This document shows, piece after piece, positions 8,257 to 15,081 of a stretch of 25,888 nucleotides of DNA (its first letter is position 1; every line of letters starts with the position of its first letter). Location: the IMG/VR virus record IMGVR_UViG_3300040856_001104, positions 1-25,888 of that record. One strand, written 5' to 3'. This DNA is from a virus. The position numbers were made by a program, and so were the translations under genes. Under the pieces are notes generated by a model. That model worked only from the letters and a program-made list of their open reading frames with translations. It made no database searches and was not told the origin of the DNA.

Positions 8257-8976
8257 TTATTCGTCTTCGTTCGTATTCATCGCGGTCGCTTTCGTAAGCA
8301 AGCCAGAACAGCGCTCGATGAAGCGGTAGTGATGTGATGGAATCAGCTCTTGTAGGGTCTCCGTCGCATAGTCGATGGATCGCTGCAAACCACCCCCACT
8401 TTTTGAGGAAGTTGTCCCCTCCGATGCCTCCGTCGCTTCGAGGTTCAAAGATTTCAGGATATGCATCGATAAGTGTGTTCCGATGCGATAAAAAAAAAGC
8501 AGGGCTGCGATGGCCGTCCCTGCGCTCATCTTTTTGATGACCTCGCTGTCTCCGTCCGCGTTGTATGGCTCGATCTCGTAGCGGTCGCCCATGCTGCGCA
8601 CAATGGGGCGGTAGAGTATGGCCATGATCTTGTCGAGGCTGTCAATGTGGTACTGGTACTTCTCGAGGTCGATGAACTCCCCGAAGGTGATCTCGTCGAG
8701 GTTGGGGTGGAAGCCGTAGTCCTTACCGAAGAGGCTGAAGGCCTGCGTGAACTCGGGCTCTTGGTTCAGCACCTCGGTGATCTGGGCGATGATGGCCTCG
8801 CGGTCTTTGACCTTCATGTCCATCGCGTCGAGCTCGTTGATGCCGCAGAAGTAGGCGAGGGCTTTGACTTGAATGAACTCCTCCTTCGCGTCGGTGTCGA
8901 TGGCCGAGAACTTCATGTAAGCCTCGAGGGTGATGTCCTCCCACGATGTGGGCACAATGACTTTCAGTTCGCGCAT
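8257..8976 (-). CDS. Conserved phage protein at the head of the tail operon
   Basis: A 239-residue acidic, helical protein. I start it at the ATG at 8976; an in-frame GTG at 8982 lies inside the inverted repeat of the leader. Recognisable conserved stretches are LDEITFGEFIDLEKY and YRPIVRSM, which I associate with a family often found in Bacteroidetes phage tail regions. A hydrophobic helix (AIAALLFFYRIGTH) precedes a Ser/Gly-rich low-complexity linker. It is the first gene after promoter 8994-9001. Its role is unknown; a tail assembly factor is possible by position. Confidence 0.65.
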   Translation of the reverse strand: MRELKVIVPTSWEDITLEAYMKFSAIDTDAKEEFIQVKALAYFCGINELDAMDMKVKDREAIIAQITEVLNQEPEFTQAFSLFGKDYGFHPNLDEITFGEFIDLEKYQYHIDSLDKIMAILYRPIVRSMGDRYEIEPYNADGDSEVIKKMSAGTAIAALLFFYRIGTHLSMHILKSLNLEATEASEGTTSSKSGGGLQRSIDYATETLQELIPSHHYRFIERCSGLLTKATAMNTNEDE

Positions 8977-8997
8977 TTGCACAGGGGTATGTGCAAA
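8976..8997. repeat. Perfect 8-bp inverted repeat over the tail-operon leader
   Basis: TTTGCACA (8976-8983) and TGTGCAAA (8990-8997) are exact inverted copies separated by GGGGTA. The right arm overlaps the -7 box, and the left arm touches the ATG at 8976. It could be a repressor operator or an RNA hairpin that hides the start codon. Confidence 0.7.
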
Positions 8998-9001
8998 GAT
9001 A
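8994..9001 (-). promoter_or_regulatory. -7 box of the tail-operon promoter
   Basis: The minus strand reads TATCTTTG, an exact TAnnTTTG box, directly downstream of two terminators and about 17 bases before the ATG at 8976. No clean TTTG is present at the usual upstream distance, which is occupied by the second terminator hairpin. The leader would be very short. Confidence 0.55.
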
Positions 9002-9002
9002 G

Positions 9003-9021
9003 AAAAAGGGGCGTGTGCCCC
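9003..9021 (-). terminator. Second terminator before the tail operon
   Basis: On the minus strand GGGGC-ACAC-GCCCC is followed by TTTTT. It lies right after the terminator at 9029-9050 and ends at the -7 box of the next promoter, so it insulates the tail operon from upstream transcription. Confidence 0.6.
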
Positions 9022-9028
9022 CTTAAAC

Positions 9029-9050
9029 GAAAAAAGCCCCCGGAGGGGCT
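9029..9050 (-). terminator. Terminator of the 60-residue cassette gene
   Basis: On the minus strand AGCCCC-TCCG-GGGGCT is followed by TTTTTTC. It begins 5 bases after the stop codon at 9056. Confidence 0.85.
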
Positions 9051-9055
9051 TGGTT

Positions 9056-9238
9056 TTATTTTGCTTCGAGGTAGTCTTTGCAAGACTTCACCAATTCAGA
9101 GAACTCGCTTTCTTTTCCCTTCAAGGCTTGAATGAATTGCTCGCCAGTCATTCCAATTTTATCAGCCCTCTTCATCATGATTTCCATAGCTCCAAATGTT
9201 GCTGCGATGTCGTTACTTGTGATTTCTTGAGTTGTCAT
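9056..9238 (-). CDS. 60-residue protein of a one-gene cassette
   Basis: The ATG at 9238 gives MTTQEITSNDIAATFGAMEI. An in-frame GTG at 9271 lies where transcription should begin, so it is not used as the start. The product is a small, soluble, helical protein ending FSELVKSCKDYLEAK; no family is recognised. It sits between the large terminase gene and the tail operon with its own promoter (9274-9306), A/C-rich leader and terminator. The base composition is AT-richer than the flanking GC-rich genes. Likely a phage moron; function unknown. Confidence 0.75.
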   Translation of the reverse strand: MTTQEITSNDIAATFGAMEIMMKRADKIGMTGEQFIQALKGKESEFSELVKSCKDYLEAK

Positions 9239-9263
9239 GGTGTTGGTGTTTTGGTTGTTGTTG

Positions 9264-9306
9264 TTTGACACTTCAAATATATGAAACTCTTTTCAACATA
9301 TCCAAA
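9264..9306 (-). promoter_or_regulatory. Cassette promoter P2
   Basis: On the minus strand TTTG (9306-9303) is followed after 21 bases by TATATTTG (9281-9274), then TGTCAAAC. The spacer carries TGTTGAAAAGAGTT, nearly the same as in P3. It drives the 60-residue gene. The minus-strand leader after it is almost free of G and T. Confidence 0.8.
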
Positions 9307-9323
9307 CAAATCGCAAACTTTTT

Positions 9324-10475
9324 TTATCTCAAGTGGTACTTCCCATGATTCGGCTTGCCCACCTTTGAGAAGATCGCGTACCTGCTCGCGTCGATGGCGT
9401 GGTTGAAAGCATCGACTGGCTTGTTCAGGTTGCGCCCGTCTTTGTCCTTCGTCCACTTGTAGTTGCGCAGCTCCTTGATGAGGTTGGTGCTCGAGGGCTC
9501 GACGTGAATCTTGAAGGTCTTCATCAACTGGATGCCCGCGTTCACGCTGTCCTTCCCTTTATCTGCGGGGCGCACGTTCCACCCCATCCTGCGCAGCTCC
9601 TCGATGCTCTTGGGCTCTGCGCTGTCGCAGTAGATGATGTCGCGCCTGTCGATGTTGAGGTTCTTGAGTTCCCTCCCGATGTCTTGGTTGGTCATGTCGG
9701 TGCGGTAGATGCGCTCTCTGATCCAAACGTCATCCCCCTGCGCCCACACCTCCACGAAGGCGGTGGGGTCGTTGGTGAAGCCGAAGTCCATGCCCATGCT
9801 CATCAGCTTCGCCTCCTTCGGGATTTCCTGCTCGTCGAATGTGAATACGTTGTCCCTGCTGATCGCTCGCTCCCCGAGGCCATAGACCTGCCACGCTTGG
9901 GGGTCGGTTTCCTTGAGCCGTTCGATGCGCTGAATGGTGAGGGCATCGAGGAAGGGGTTGTTCCGGTATGTGGACTTGATGAAGTGCGCCCGGGGGATCA
10001 CATCCTCGTAGAGCCAATGGTACTCGTCGGACGGGTTGAAGTCGATGAATATCTGCTCGGTGGTTCGGAGCTCGAGCTGAAGAAAGTCCTCCTTCGCCAG
10101 TTCGTTCGCTTCATTACAGAAGAGGATGTGCCTCTTCGCTCCGCGTTTCTTCTGGGGGTCGTCCATCCCCATAAATTCGAAGCGGTTGCCATTGATGAAG
10201 TAGATGTTGTCCGACTTGTTGTGCAGGCTTTGGTCGTACATCTGCGCCTTCTCCAGTATCTCGAAGAAGTCGCGCATCGCTGTGGAGCGCAAGCTCTTGA
10301 GGGTCTTCCGTGCGATTGTGAAGGTCTTGCCTGTGGTCTGGTGCGCTTTGATGATGAGCACCTGAAGGATCGAGTAGGTCTTCCCCGATCGGCTGCCGCC
10401 CTGATTGACGACGATGGACTCGGTGGCCTCGAGGTTCTTTTTGAACAGGCCGGACGTCTCAAGGCGTGCTTTCAA
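9324..10475 (-). CDS. Terminase large subunit (ATPase and nuclease)
   Basis: A 383-residue DNA-packaging motor of the PBSX-like terminase 3 family. The ATPase has Walker A GGSRSGKT (26-33) and a Walker B-like strand HILFCNEANEL (116-126) with the adjacent acidic residue. The nuclease carries acidic residues in GMDFG (Asp230), YCDSAEP (Asp284) and PVDAFNHAIDASRY (Asp355 and Asp362). The start is the TTG at 10475: it overlaps the small-subunit stop as TTGA, there is an in-frame stop two codons upstream, and Walker A sits at the normal distance from the N-terminus. Confidence 0.95.
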   Translation of the reverse strand: MKARLETSGLFKKNLEATESIVVNQGGSRSGKTYSILQVLIIKAHQTTGKTFTIARKTLKSLRSTAMRDFFEILEKAQMYDQSLHNKSDNIYFINGNRFEFMGMDDPQKKRGAKRHILFCNEANELAKEDFLQLELRTTEQIFIDFNPSDEYHWLYEDVIPRAHFIKSTYRNNPFLDALTIQRIERLKETDPQAWQVYGLGERAISRDNVFTFDEQEIPKEAKLMSMGMDFGFTNDPTAFVEVWAQGDDVWIRERIYRTDMTNQDIGRELKNLNIDRRDIIYCDSAEPKSIEELRRMGWNVRPADKGKDSVNAGIQLMKTFKIHVEPSSTNLIKELRNYKWTKDKDGRNLNKPVDAFNHAIDASRYAIFSKVGKPNHGKYHLR

Positions 10476-10804
10476 AAGTCATCAGCCTCTCGGATCACGA
10501 TCTCGATCTCGTCGATTTTACTCACCTCCTGCTGTATCTGCTGAAGCGGTTGCCCATAGGCTGAATCGAGCAGGGCTTTGTAGGCTGCGACATCTCCGTC
10601 GCGTGCTTTCTTGATGATGGCGAGGGTCATGATGTCCTGCTGCTCGAGCTTCTCCTTCTCCCCTGTGATGGGGTTGGTGATGTACTGGCTCACCTCGAGC
10701 CACTCGCGGGCGATGGTGCTGCGGTTTCGTGAGCCCTTGGGCCTGCCGTTGGGGTTTCGCACTTCGCCTTTTTTGGCGGGTCGGAGGTTCTCGGGGTTCG
10801 GCAT
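10472..10804 (-). CDS. Terminase small subunit-like protein (DUF5681 type)
   Basis: A 110-residue protein with the basic N-terminal motif VRNPNGRPKGSRNRSTIARE (about 15-34) typical of DUF5681-like proteins encoded just before large terminase genes, followed by helices (IMTLAIIKKARDGDVAAYKA) and a short coiled end. It probably binds the packaging site and recruits the large subunit. The stop overlaps the TTG of the large-subunit gene. The start follows the methyltransferase stop by 4 bases. Confidence 0.75.
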   Translation of the reverse strand: MPNPENLRPAKKGEVRNPNGRPKGSRNRSTIAREWLEVSQYITNPITGEKEKLEQQDIMTLAIIKKARDGDVAAYKALLDSAYGQPLQQIQQEVSKIDEIEIVIREADDF

Positions 10805-10808
10805 GGGT

Positions 10809-12011
10809 CTAATTAGTTTCTAAATTCTTGGCCTCGTAGGGTTGGCCGTTGCGCTTGATCTGGAGCGAGGGGTCGAGCTTGTGCATCCTGTCCACGATCA
10901 CTTGGCAGTATTTCGGGTCGAGCTCCATGCCGTAGCACTTGCGCCCGAGCTGGTGAGCTGCCACCATTGTCGAGCCGCTGCCGAGGAAGAGGTCAAGAAT
11001 ATTTTTGGCGTTATGATTTTTTAGGGCGCGTTCTGGCAGCTCGACTGGTTTTTGAGTTGGGTGTAAATCTGTTTTTGAGTCGCGCTTCAATCTCCAAATC
11101 GTTTCTTCATTATTTTCCCCGCACCAATTTCTGTCGTTTCCTTGAGGCAGGAGATAGTAAAACATTTCAAAGCAAGGTTTGTAATTTGCTCCAATGGCTT
11201 GCCCGCCAAACCTCATTTTATCCCATATAAGAGTGTTTATATGCTTTATGTTGTTGTTTTCAATACATCGCAACACTTCAATCTCATTTCCAGCCCCGCA
11301 GAAAACATATAAAGGGCCGACGCTAAACATACACATTATCGGCATGGTCTCCGCGTACAGACTCGCGTCTTTGTCGCCAATAATCCTTTCTCGCTCCTTT
11401 CCTTTTTTTCCTTTTCCGTAGTACATCGTCGAGTTTTGGGAGTGGTAGTCTACTCCGTATGGAGGATCAGTAAACACCATGTCAGCCTGCTCCCCATTCA
11501 TCAGCTTGGACACTTGATCAAAGTCCGTCGAATCCCCGCACAGCAGGCGGTGCTCTCCTATCTCGAAGAGGTCGCCCGGCACGATGTCGGTCTTGATCTC
11601 GTCGGGCACATCGAAGTCGTCCTCCTCTGCCTCGAGCACTTCCTGCATCTCCTCAAAGCCCGGGATGTCGAGCCCCCAGTCTTGCAGCTCCTCCTCGTTC
11701 CACTCATTGGCGAGGGCATCCCAATCCCATTCACCGAAGCCCACGTTGTCCTTGATGATGAACTGCCGCTGCTTGACCTCATCCCACGATGCGATGTAGA
11801 CGGGAGCTTCTTCGACCCCTGCCTCGCGGAGTGCCTTCAGTCTCATGTTGCCACCGAGCACCACCATATCGGGGTTCACGACAACGGGTCGAGCCTCGAG
11901 CATCTCGGGGAACTCCTTGATGGACTTGACAAGCTTCTTGAACTTCTCGTCCCTGATGACCCTCGGGTTGTTGGGGTTCGCCTTGAGCTTATTTACTGGT
12001 AGCCTTTCCAT
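10809..12011 (-). CDS. ParB-fused DNA methyltransferase, beta-class order
   Basis: A 400-residue protein. The N-terminal ParB/Srx-like domain (about 1-90) has VVLGGNMRLKALREAG. The methyltransferase has the catalytic TDPPYG (181-186) before the SAM-binding DLFLGSGST (340-348), so motif IV precedes motif I as in beta-class N4/N6 methyltransferases; PTQKP lies between them. It probably methylates adenine (or N4 of cytosine) in phage or host DNA to escape restriction. I use the ATG at 12011; a TTG at 12020 is also in frame. The DNA encoding about residues 193-338, which includes the target-recognition part, is much more AT-rich than both flanks. Confidence 0.9.
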   Translation of the reverse strand: MERLPVNKLKANPNNPRVIRDEKFKKLVKSIKEFPEMLEARPVVVNPDMVVLGGNMRLKALREAGVEEAPVYIASWDEVKQRQFIIKDNVGFGEWDWDALANEWNEEELQDWGLDIPGFEEMQEVLEAEEDDFDVPDEIKTDIVPGDLFEIGEHRLLCGDSTDFDQVSKLMNGEQADMVFTDPPYGVDYHSQNSTMYYGKGKKGKERERIIGDKDASLYAETMPIMCMFSVGPLYVFCGAGNEIEVLRCIENNNIKHINTLIWDKMRFGGQAIGANYKPCFEMFYYLLPQGNDRNWCGENNEETIWRLKRDSKTDLHPTQKPVELPERALKNHNAKNILDLFLGSGSTMVAAHQLGRKCYGMELDPKYCQVIVDRMHKLDPSLQIKRNGQPYEAKNLETN

Positions 12012-12372
12012 AGGTGTCAAAAATGCGGTCGATATCTCTGATCCACTCGTTCCACTTCTTGGGCGAGCAGGTGCAGGGCTTTGTGAACTTGTGGTGGAAG
12101 AGGTCGGAGTGCATACGCGCCACCATCTCCTGCTCGGGGCTTGTGATCTTCGCGCCTCTGTTCTCCTTGAAGTCCTGCCAGACGGAGTGCTGTGCTCTGT
12201 TCATGCAGGCGGGCTTCTGGTATGGAAAGAGCTCGTTCAGTATCTCCTTGCGCTTGTCGCAGCCGCAGTCGATGCCTGTGGCCTTCGTGAAGCGTTTGAT
12301 GACCTGCTTTATCCCTGTTGCCTCCGTGAGCCTTTCGATCGAATCTCCGAGTCCGGCTGATTTGTTATCCAT
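11989..12372 (-). CDS. Cys-containing conserved phage protein
   Basis: A 127-residue protein beginning MDNKSAGLGDSIERLTEATG. Cysteines at 36 and 38 (DCGCDKRKEILNELFPY), 56, 100 and 102 (KPCTCSPKKWNEWI) are arranged like a zinc-binding site. The pattern GLGDxIExxTxATGI...CGCDKRK recurs in Bacteroidetes phages next to ParB/methyltransferase and terminase genes; I know no function for it. It overlaps the upstream gene by 64 bases and the methyltransferase gene by 23 bases. Confidence 0.7.
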   Translation of the reverse strand: MDNKSAGLGDSIERLTEATGIKQVIKRFTKATGIDCGCDKRKEILNELFPYQKPACMNRAQHSVWQDFKENRGAKITSPEQEMVARMHSDLFHHKFTKPCTCSPKKWNEWIRDIDRIFDTYGKATSK

Positions 12373-12686
12373 GCTTTTCTTGATGTGAAAAAATAGTCAA
12401 TGGCTTCCACCTTCTTGCCCTCTTCGATGAGGTCGTGGAGGTGGTGCACCCTTGACAGCTCAAAGTTATCAATTCGGGAGCGAACGTGTTCCTTGAACTC
12501 CTCAAATGAGACAGGAGCGCCCGAGTTGGCGATGCGCCTGATCTTGTACTCCTCGGGCGTGAACATCTTCCAGAACTTGCGGGCGGTCTTCGCGCAGATG
12601 AGGTAAGCCTGCATCTTGTTGGCCTCCTCCCTTGCGTAGAAGTCCAGACGCTTGCCCACGGGTCGCTCGTTCTCGAAGGTTGCCAT
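12309..12686 (-). CDS. Unknown 125-residue protein
   Basis: The ATG at 12686 directly abuts the stop of the DnaA-like gene. The protein starts MATFENERPVGKRLDFYARE and is helical and basic with many aromatic residues (AYLICAKTARKFWKMF). The last 20 or so residues are read from DNA shared with the next gene in another frame and look less natural, so the functional part may end near residue 105. No family recognised; the operon context suggests a DNA-related accessory role. Confidence 0.65.
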   Translation of the reverse strand: MATFENERPVGKRLDFYAREEANKMQAYLICAKTARKFWKMFTPEEYKIRRIANSGAPVSFEEFKEHVRSRIDNFELSRVHHLHDLIEEGKKVEAIDYFFTSRKAWITNQPDSEIRSKGSRRQQG

Positions 12687-13115
12687 TTATGCCTTCTTCA
12701 TCTCGTAAAGGAATTGAAGCATCTCCACGCCCCACCCGTGCTCGTCGTATGCTTCGTTGGCCTTGTCCACAAAGTCGCGCCACTGCTGCGCGTCGCCTGT
12801 CACCATCTCATACCTGAACGCGCTGACGAGCTTGTCGAACTTGAACTTATACTTCGCATCCGTCTTCATTAGGTCGTCGTGCAAATTGCGGTAGTGGATG
12901 ATGGTCGCGTGGTCTTTGTTCAGGAAGCGGGCGATCTCTGACAGCGTGAGCCCTTCCTTCAGGAGGAGCTTGCTGATCATCATCCGCGCCTCGACGATAT
13001 GCCTCTTGCGCGTCTTCATCACCACCTCCTCGGGCGGGATGTCGTCCTGCTCGCACTTGACCCGGAGGGCGAAGTGGAAGAGCTGCTTGTCTGTAAATTT
13101 TTCGCTGATGTTCAT
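12687..13115 (-). CDS. Stand-alone DnaA domain-IV-like DNA-binding protein
   Basis: A 142-residue protein. Residues 34-75 match the DnaA C-terminal domain: KTRKRHIVEARMMISKLLLK, then LSEIARFLNKDHATIIHY, the last being the DHxTVxxA signature of DnaA-box recognition. There is no AAA+ ATPase domain. It may bind DnaA-box-like sites to direct or block initiation. The start overlaps the VRR-NUC stop as ATGA, with an A/C-rich leader inside the preceding gene. The C-terminal 60 residues are helical and unassigned. Confidence 0.8.
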   Translation of the reverse strand: MNISEKFTDKQLFHFALRVKCEQDDIPPEEVVMKTRKRHIVEARMMISKLLLKEGLTLSEIARFLNKDHATIIHYRNLHDDLMKTDAKYKFKFDKLVSAFRYEMVTGDAQQWRDFVDKANEAYDEHGWGVEMLQFLYEMKKA

Positions 13116-13474
13116 CTGTTCGTGTGTTGGTTTAGGTAATCGCTGACAATGTTCTGAAACTCCTCGACCGATCTGGCGAGGGCGTAAATATAGCCATGCT
13201 GCTCGACATGGGTCTGCCACGCCTTCTGGTGGTCGGTCTGCCTGCCCTTTGGTGTCTTCATTTCGATACACAGGCCGTGGAAGTCGTGCGAGGGGATGAG
13301 CAGAATGAGGTCGGAGACTCCGGCCACCACGCCCTCGAGCTTCATGCGCTTCGCTGTGGCGATGTTTCGGAAGCCTCCGTTCGGGACGGAGAAGAGGAGC
13401 TTGCGGTGCTGCGGGTACTGCATCCTGAACCACTTGACGCAGGCCATCTGAAGGCGGCTTTCGTCTTGTTTCAT
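13112..13474 (-). CDS. VRR-NUC domain nuclease
   Basis: A 120-residue stand-alone VRR-NUC protein of the PD-(D/E)XK type. Visible motifs are an N-terminal acidic helix (DESRLQ), VPNGGFRN (30-37), AGVSDLILL with Asp55, and the catalytic IEMKTPKG with Glu71 and Lys73, followed by HQKAWQ. Such small phage nucleases are thought to act on branched DNA. The ATG overlaps the upstream stop (ATGA). The C-terminus YLNQHTNR is written in the A/C-rich leader of the next gene. Confidence 0.9.
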   Translation of the reverse strand: MKQDESRLQMACVKWFRMQYPQHRKLLFSVPNGGFRNIATAKRMKLEGVVAGVSDLILLIPSHDFHGLCIEMKTPKGRQTDHQKAWQTHVEQHGYIYALARSVEEFQNIVSDYLNQHTNR

Positions 13475-14202
13475 ACTGGAGAAACTTTTGAGAGGTAGCA
13501 CTTCCGAAAGTAGCTCTCCACGATGTGGCGCATCGTTGCCACTCTGATCCACTCCTCGGCCTTCGTGGGCTCGAGTTTCGCGGCCTTGAGCTCGTCCATG
13601 CGTTTGCGCGCCGCGTTGCGGAGCACTGGGTTGCTGATGCAGTTGGCCGTGTCCTCCATCTCCTTCTCGATCGTGTCCTTCAATGCCTGCCACTTCTCGA
13701 TGGTGGTCATGTCAATCTTGCCCATCTGCTCGAGGTGGTGGTACAATCGCTCCGCACCATACAGCCCCCCTCCGATATTGTAGCGGTCGAAGGCTTTGGT
13801 GATGAACTCCTCCCTGTCGAATGTCTCCTGCGGGAGTGCCTTCTTTGGCTTGATGCTGTGGTCGAACGCCTTCACCCTGATCTCCTTCATGTACGTCTCG
13901 AGCCATTGGGCGAGGGTGCGGGAGCTGAAGAGGTGCTCCTCGTTCCTTCGCGCCCCCTCCCGGAAGGCGATGCTCACCTCCTCGATCGTGAGGATGCGGT
14001 ACTTGGTGCGGAGGTCGTTGGCGATGTCCTCGACTGCTATCTTCAGCACGTCGGGGTCAATCTGTTTTCTCCCCAGTCGGTTGAGTGCTTTCTTCACCTC
14101 ATCGCGCAGGAACGCCCCGAGGTCGTCATCGTTCAGGGAGCTCATCTGCTGCCCTTGTTTTGCCGCTACGATGTCAGCGGTGAGTGGTGCGAGTTGGTTC
14201 AT
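13471..14202 (-). CDS. Unknown protein in the replication cluster
   Basis: A 243-residue, mostly helical protein starting MNQLAPLTADIVAAKQGQQM. The stretch TKYRILTIEEVSIAFREGAR recurs in proteins of Bacteroidetes phages near replication genes. A second half is charged (DTIEKEMEDTANCISNP). No ATPase or nuclease motif is visible. The start and stop both overlap neighbours by 4 bases. It may be a replication or helicase-loading accessory protein, but that is only from context. Confidence 0.65.
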   Translation of the reverse strand: MNQLAPLTADIVAAKQGQQMSSLNDDDLGAFLRDEVKKALNRLGRKQIDPDVLKIAVEDIANDLRTKYRILTIEEVSIAFREGARRNEEHLFSSRTLAQWLETYMKEIRVKAFDHSIKPKKALPQETFDREEFITKAFDRYNIGGGLYGAERLYHHLEQMGKIDMTTIEKWQALKDTIEKEMEDTANCISNPVLRNAARKRMDELKAAKLEPTKAEEWIRVATMRHIVESYFRKCYLSKVSPV

Positions 14203-14366
14203 GTTTGGCTTTTTATGTATTTCAATTTACGGAGCTTGGCCTCTGCCATGTGCCGCGCCTCATTGCTGATCTTCTCGCGGATGATGAACTTGAGGTTGTG
14301 CTCCTCCTTGTGTAGGTCTTCGGGCGACAATGTACGCAGCCAATTTTTGTAGATGTCCGAGTTCAT
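14199..14366 (-). CDS. 55-residue helical protein
   Basis: The ATG at 14366 overlaps the stop of the DUF6291-like gene as ATGA, and the stop overlaps the next start. The product begins MNSDIYKNWLRTLSPEDLHK and forms two amphipathic helices with a basic end (RKLKYIKSQT). No family recognised. Coupling at both ends supports it as a true gene of the replication operon. Confidence 0.7.
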   Translation of the reverse strand: MNSDIYKNWLRTLSPEDLHKEEHNLKFIIREKISNEARHMAEAKLRKLKYIKSQT

Positions 14367-14971
14367 ATATCTGCGACGTTGATCATGTTGCTGCTGTTCT
14401 CCTCTGGCTTTGGTTCGACGAAGCCCCTCCACCCGTGCGCCATCGTATGGTGGAGGATGGCGATCGCTTTCTTCTCCTGACTGCCGGACATCTTGCCCAG
14501 TTCTGTGAGTGCTGCCTGTTCCGAGGCGGGGGATTTGTAGGTGAAGCGGTGCTGCTGTTTGCGATACTGCTTCCAGAGCTGCCACTGGCTTTTAAATGTG
14601 TCAGTCTCAAAAGGCAAAAAAACTTGTTTTTCTTCTTTACTCTCCTCCTCTTCTCTTCTCTCTTCTCTTCTCTTCTGTTGGTAAGGGGTAACCTCCACCC
14701 CTTGGCAAGGGGGTTCTGCACCCCCTTCGTAAGGGATGCCCATCTTGTCACACCACCCCCTTCGTGAGGGCTCGAGCGTTCCCTTCATTCCCTGCCAGAT
14801 TGCGGCCTCGATCCAGTCCTCGAGGTTGCTCGGCTCGCATCCATCGAAGGCGAAGGCTGTGATCGCGTCGAACATTCGCAGACGCTTATCATCTGGCAGC
14901 TCTTGTAATGTCTTGTAGTAGCTTCGGAGGAAGCTGAACGCCTTGCGCTCTTCTGTCTTGTCGTCTTTCAT
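14363..14971 (-). CDS. DUF6291-like replication protein with internal iterons
   Basis: A 202-residue protein. Residues 9-80 (RKAFSFLRSYYKTLQELPDD, then RLRMFDAITAFAF) match the DUF6291 pattern. A low-complexity linker (about 98-116, QQKRREERREEEESKEE) joins a C-terminal domain with AIAILHHTMAHGWRGF (169-184), the helix typical of phage replication or helicase-loader proteins. I use the ATG at 14971, preceded by AAA; a second ATG lies at 15028. The linker DNA and adjacent bases carry four iteron-like repeats and a homopurine tract, as in lambda gene O. A replication initiator role is inferred from this combination. Confidence 0.7.
   Translation of the reverse strand: MKDDKTEERKAFSFLRSYYKTLQELPDDKRLRMFDAITAFAFDGCEPSNLEDWIEAAIWQGMKGTLEPSRRGWCDKMGIPYEGGAEPPCQGVEVTPYQQKRREERREEEESKEEKQVFLPFETDTFKSQWQLWKQYRKQQHRFTYKSPASEQAALTELGKMSGSQEKKAIAILHHTMAHGWRGFVEPKPEENSSNMINVADI
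14640..14676 (+). repeat. 37-nt pure pyrimidine tract (TCTTC-like repeats)
   Basis: The plus strand contains only C and T from 14640 to 14676, built of TCTTC/TCTC units; the minus strand encodes the Arg/Glu/Lys linker. Such tracts can form triplex DNA or slip during replication. Confidence 0.9.
14678..14770 (+). repeat. Four iteron-like repeats TTSGYRAGGG
   Basis: Cores TTGGTAAGGG (14678), TTGGCAAGGG (14702), TTCGTAAGGG (14726) and TTCGTGAGGG (14761). The spacings are 24, 24 and 35 bp, so all face the same helix side if the last step adds one turn. The last three are extended leftwards by CACCCC or CACCCCC. The fourth copy is read in a different frame from the other three. Confidence 0.7.
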
Positions 14972-15081
14972 TTTAGTCCAAAAAAGAAGCCCCACAACTT
15001 CAGCACGCCTTCGACCTCGCGCCTCCATTGTAGAGCTTAATTAGTACCTCATGCGTCCGTAAAGTCGAAGGGGACACAGGT

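Larger units (their letters stand above)
14588..14770. other. Candidate replication origin inside the DUF6291-like gene
   Basis: Four iteron-like repeats (14678-14770) lie next to a 37-nt homopyrimidine/homopurine tract (14640-14676) and an A/T-rich stretch (about 14588-14640). The order repeats, purine tract, AT-rich unwinding region within an initiator gene is that of the lambda origin. No experimental support. Confidence 0.5.

Noticed and set aside
9399-10544. Plus-strand frame of 381 codons opposite the large terminase
   Set aside because: Mirror of a gene with clear Walker and nuclease motifs; composition is Val/Leu/Asp-rich without any family pattern.
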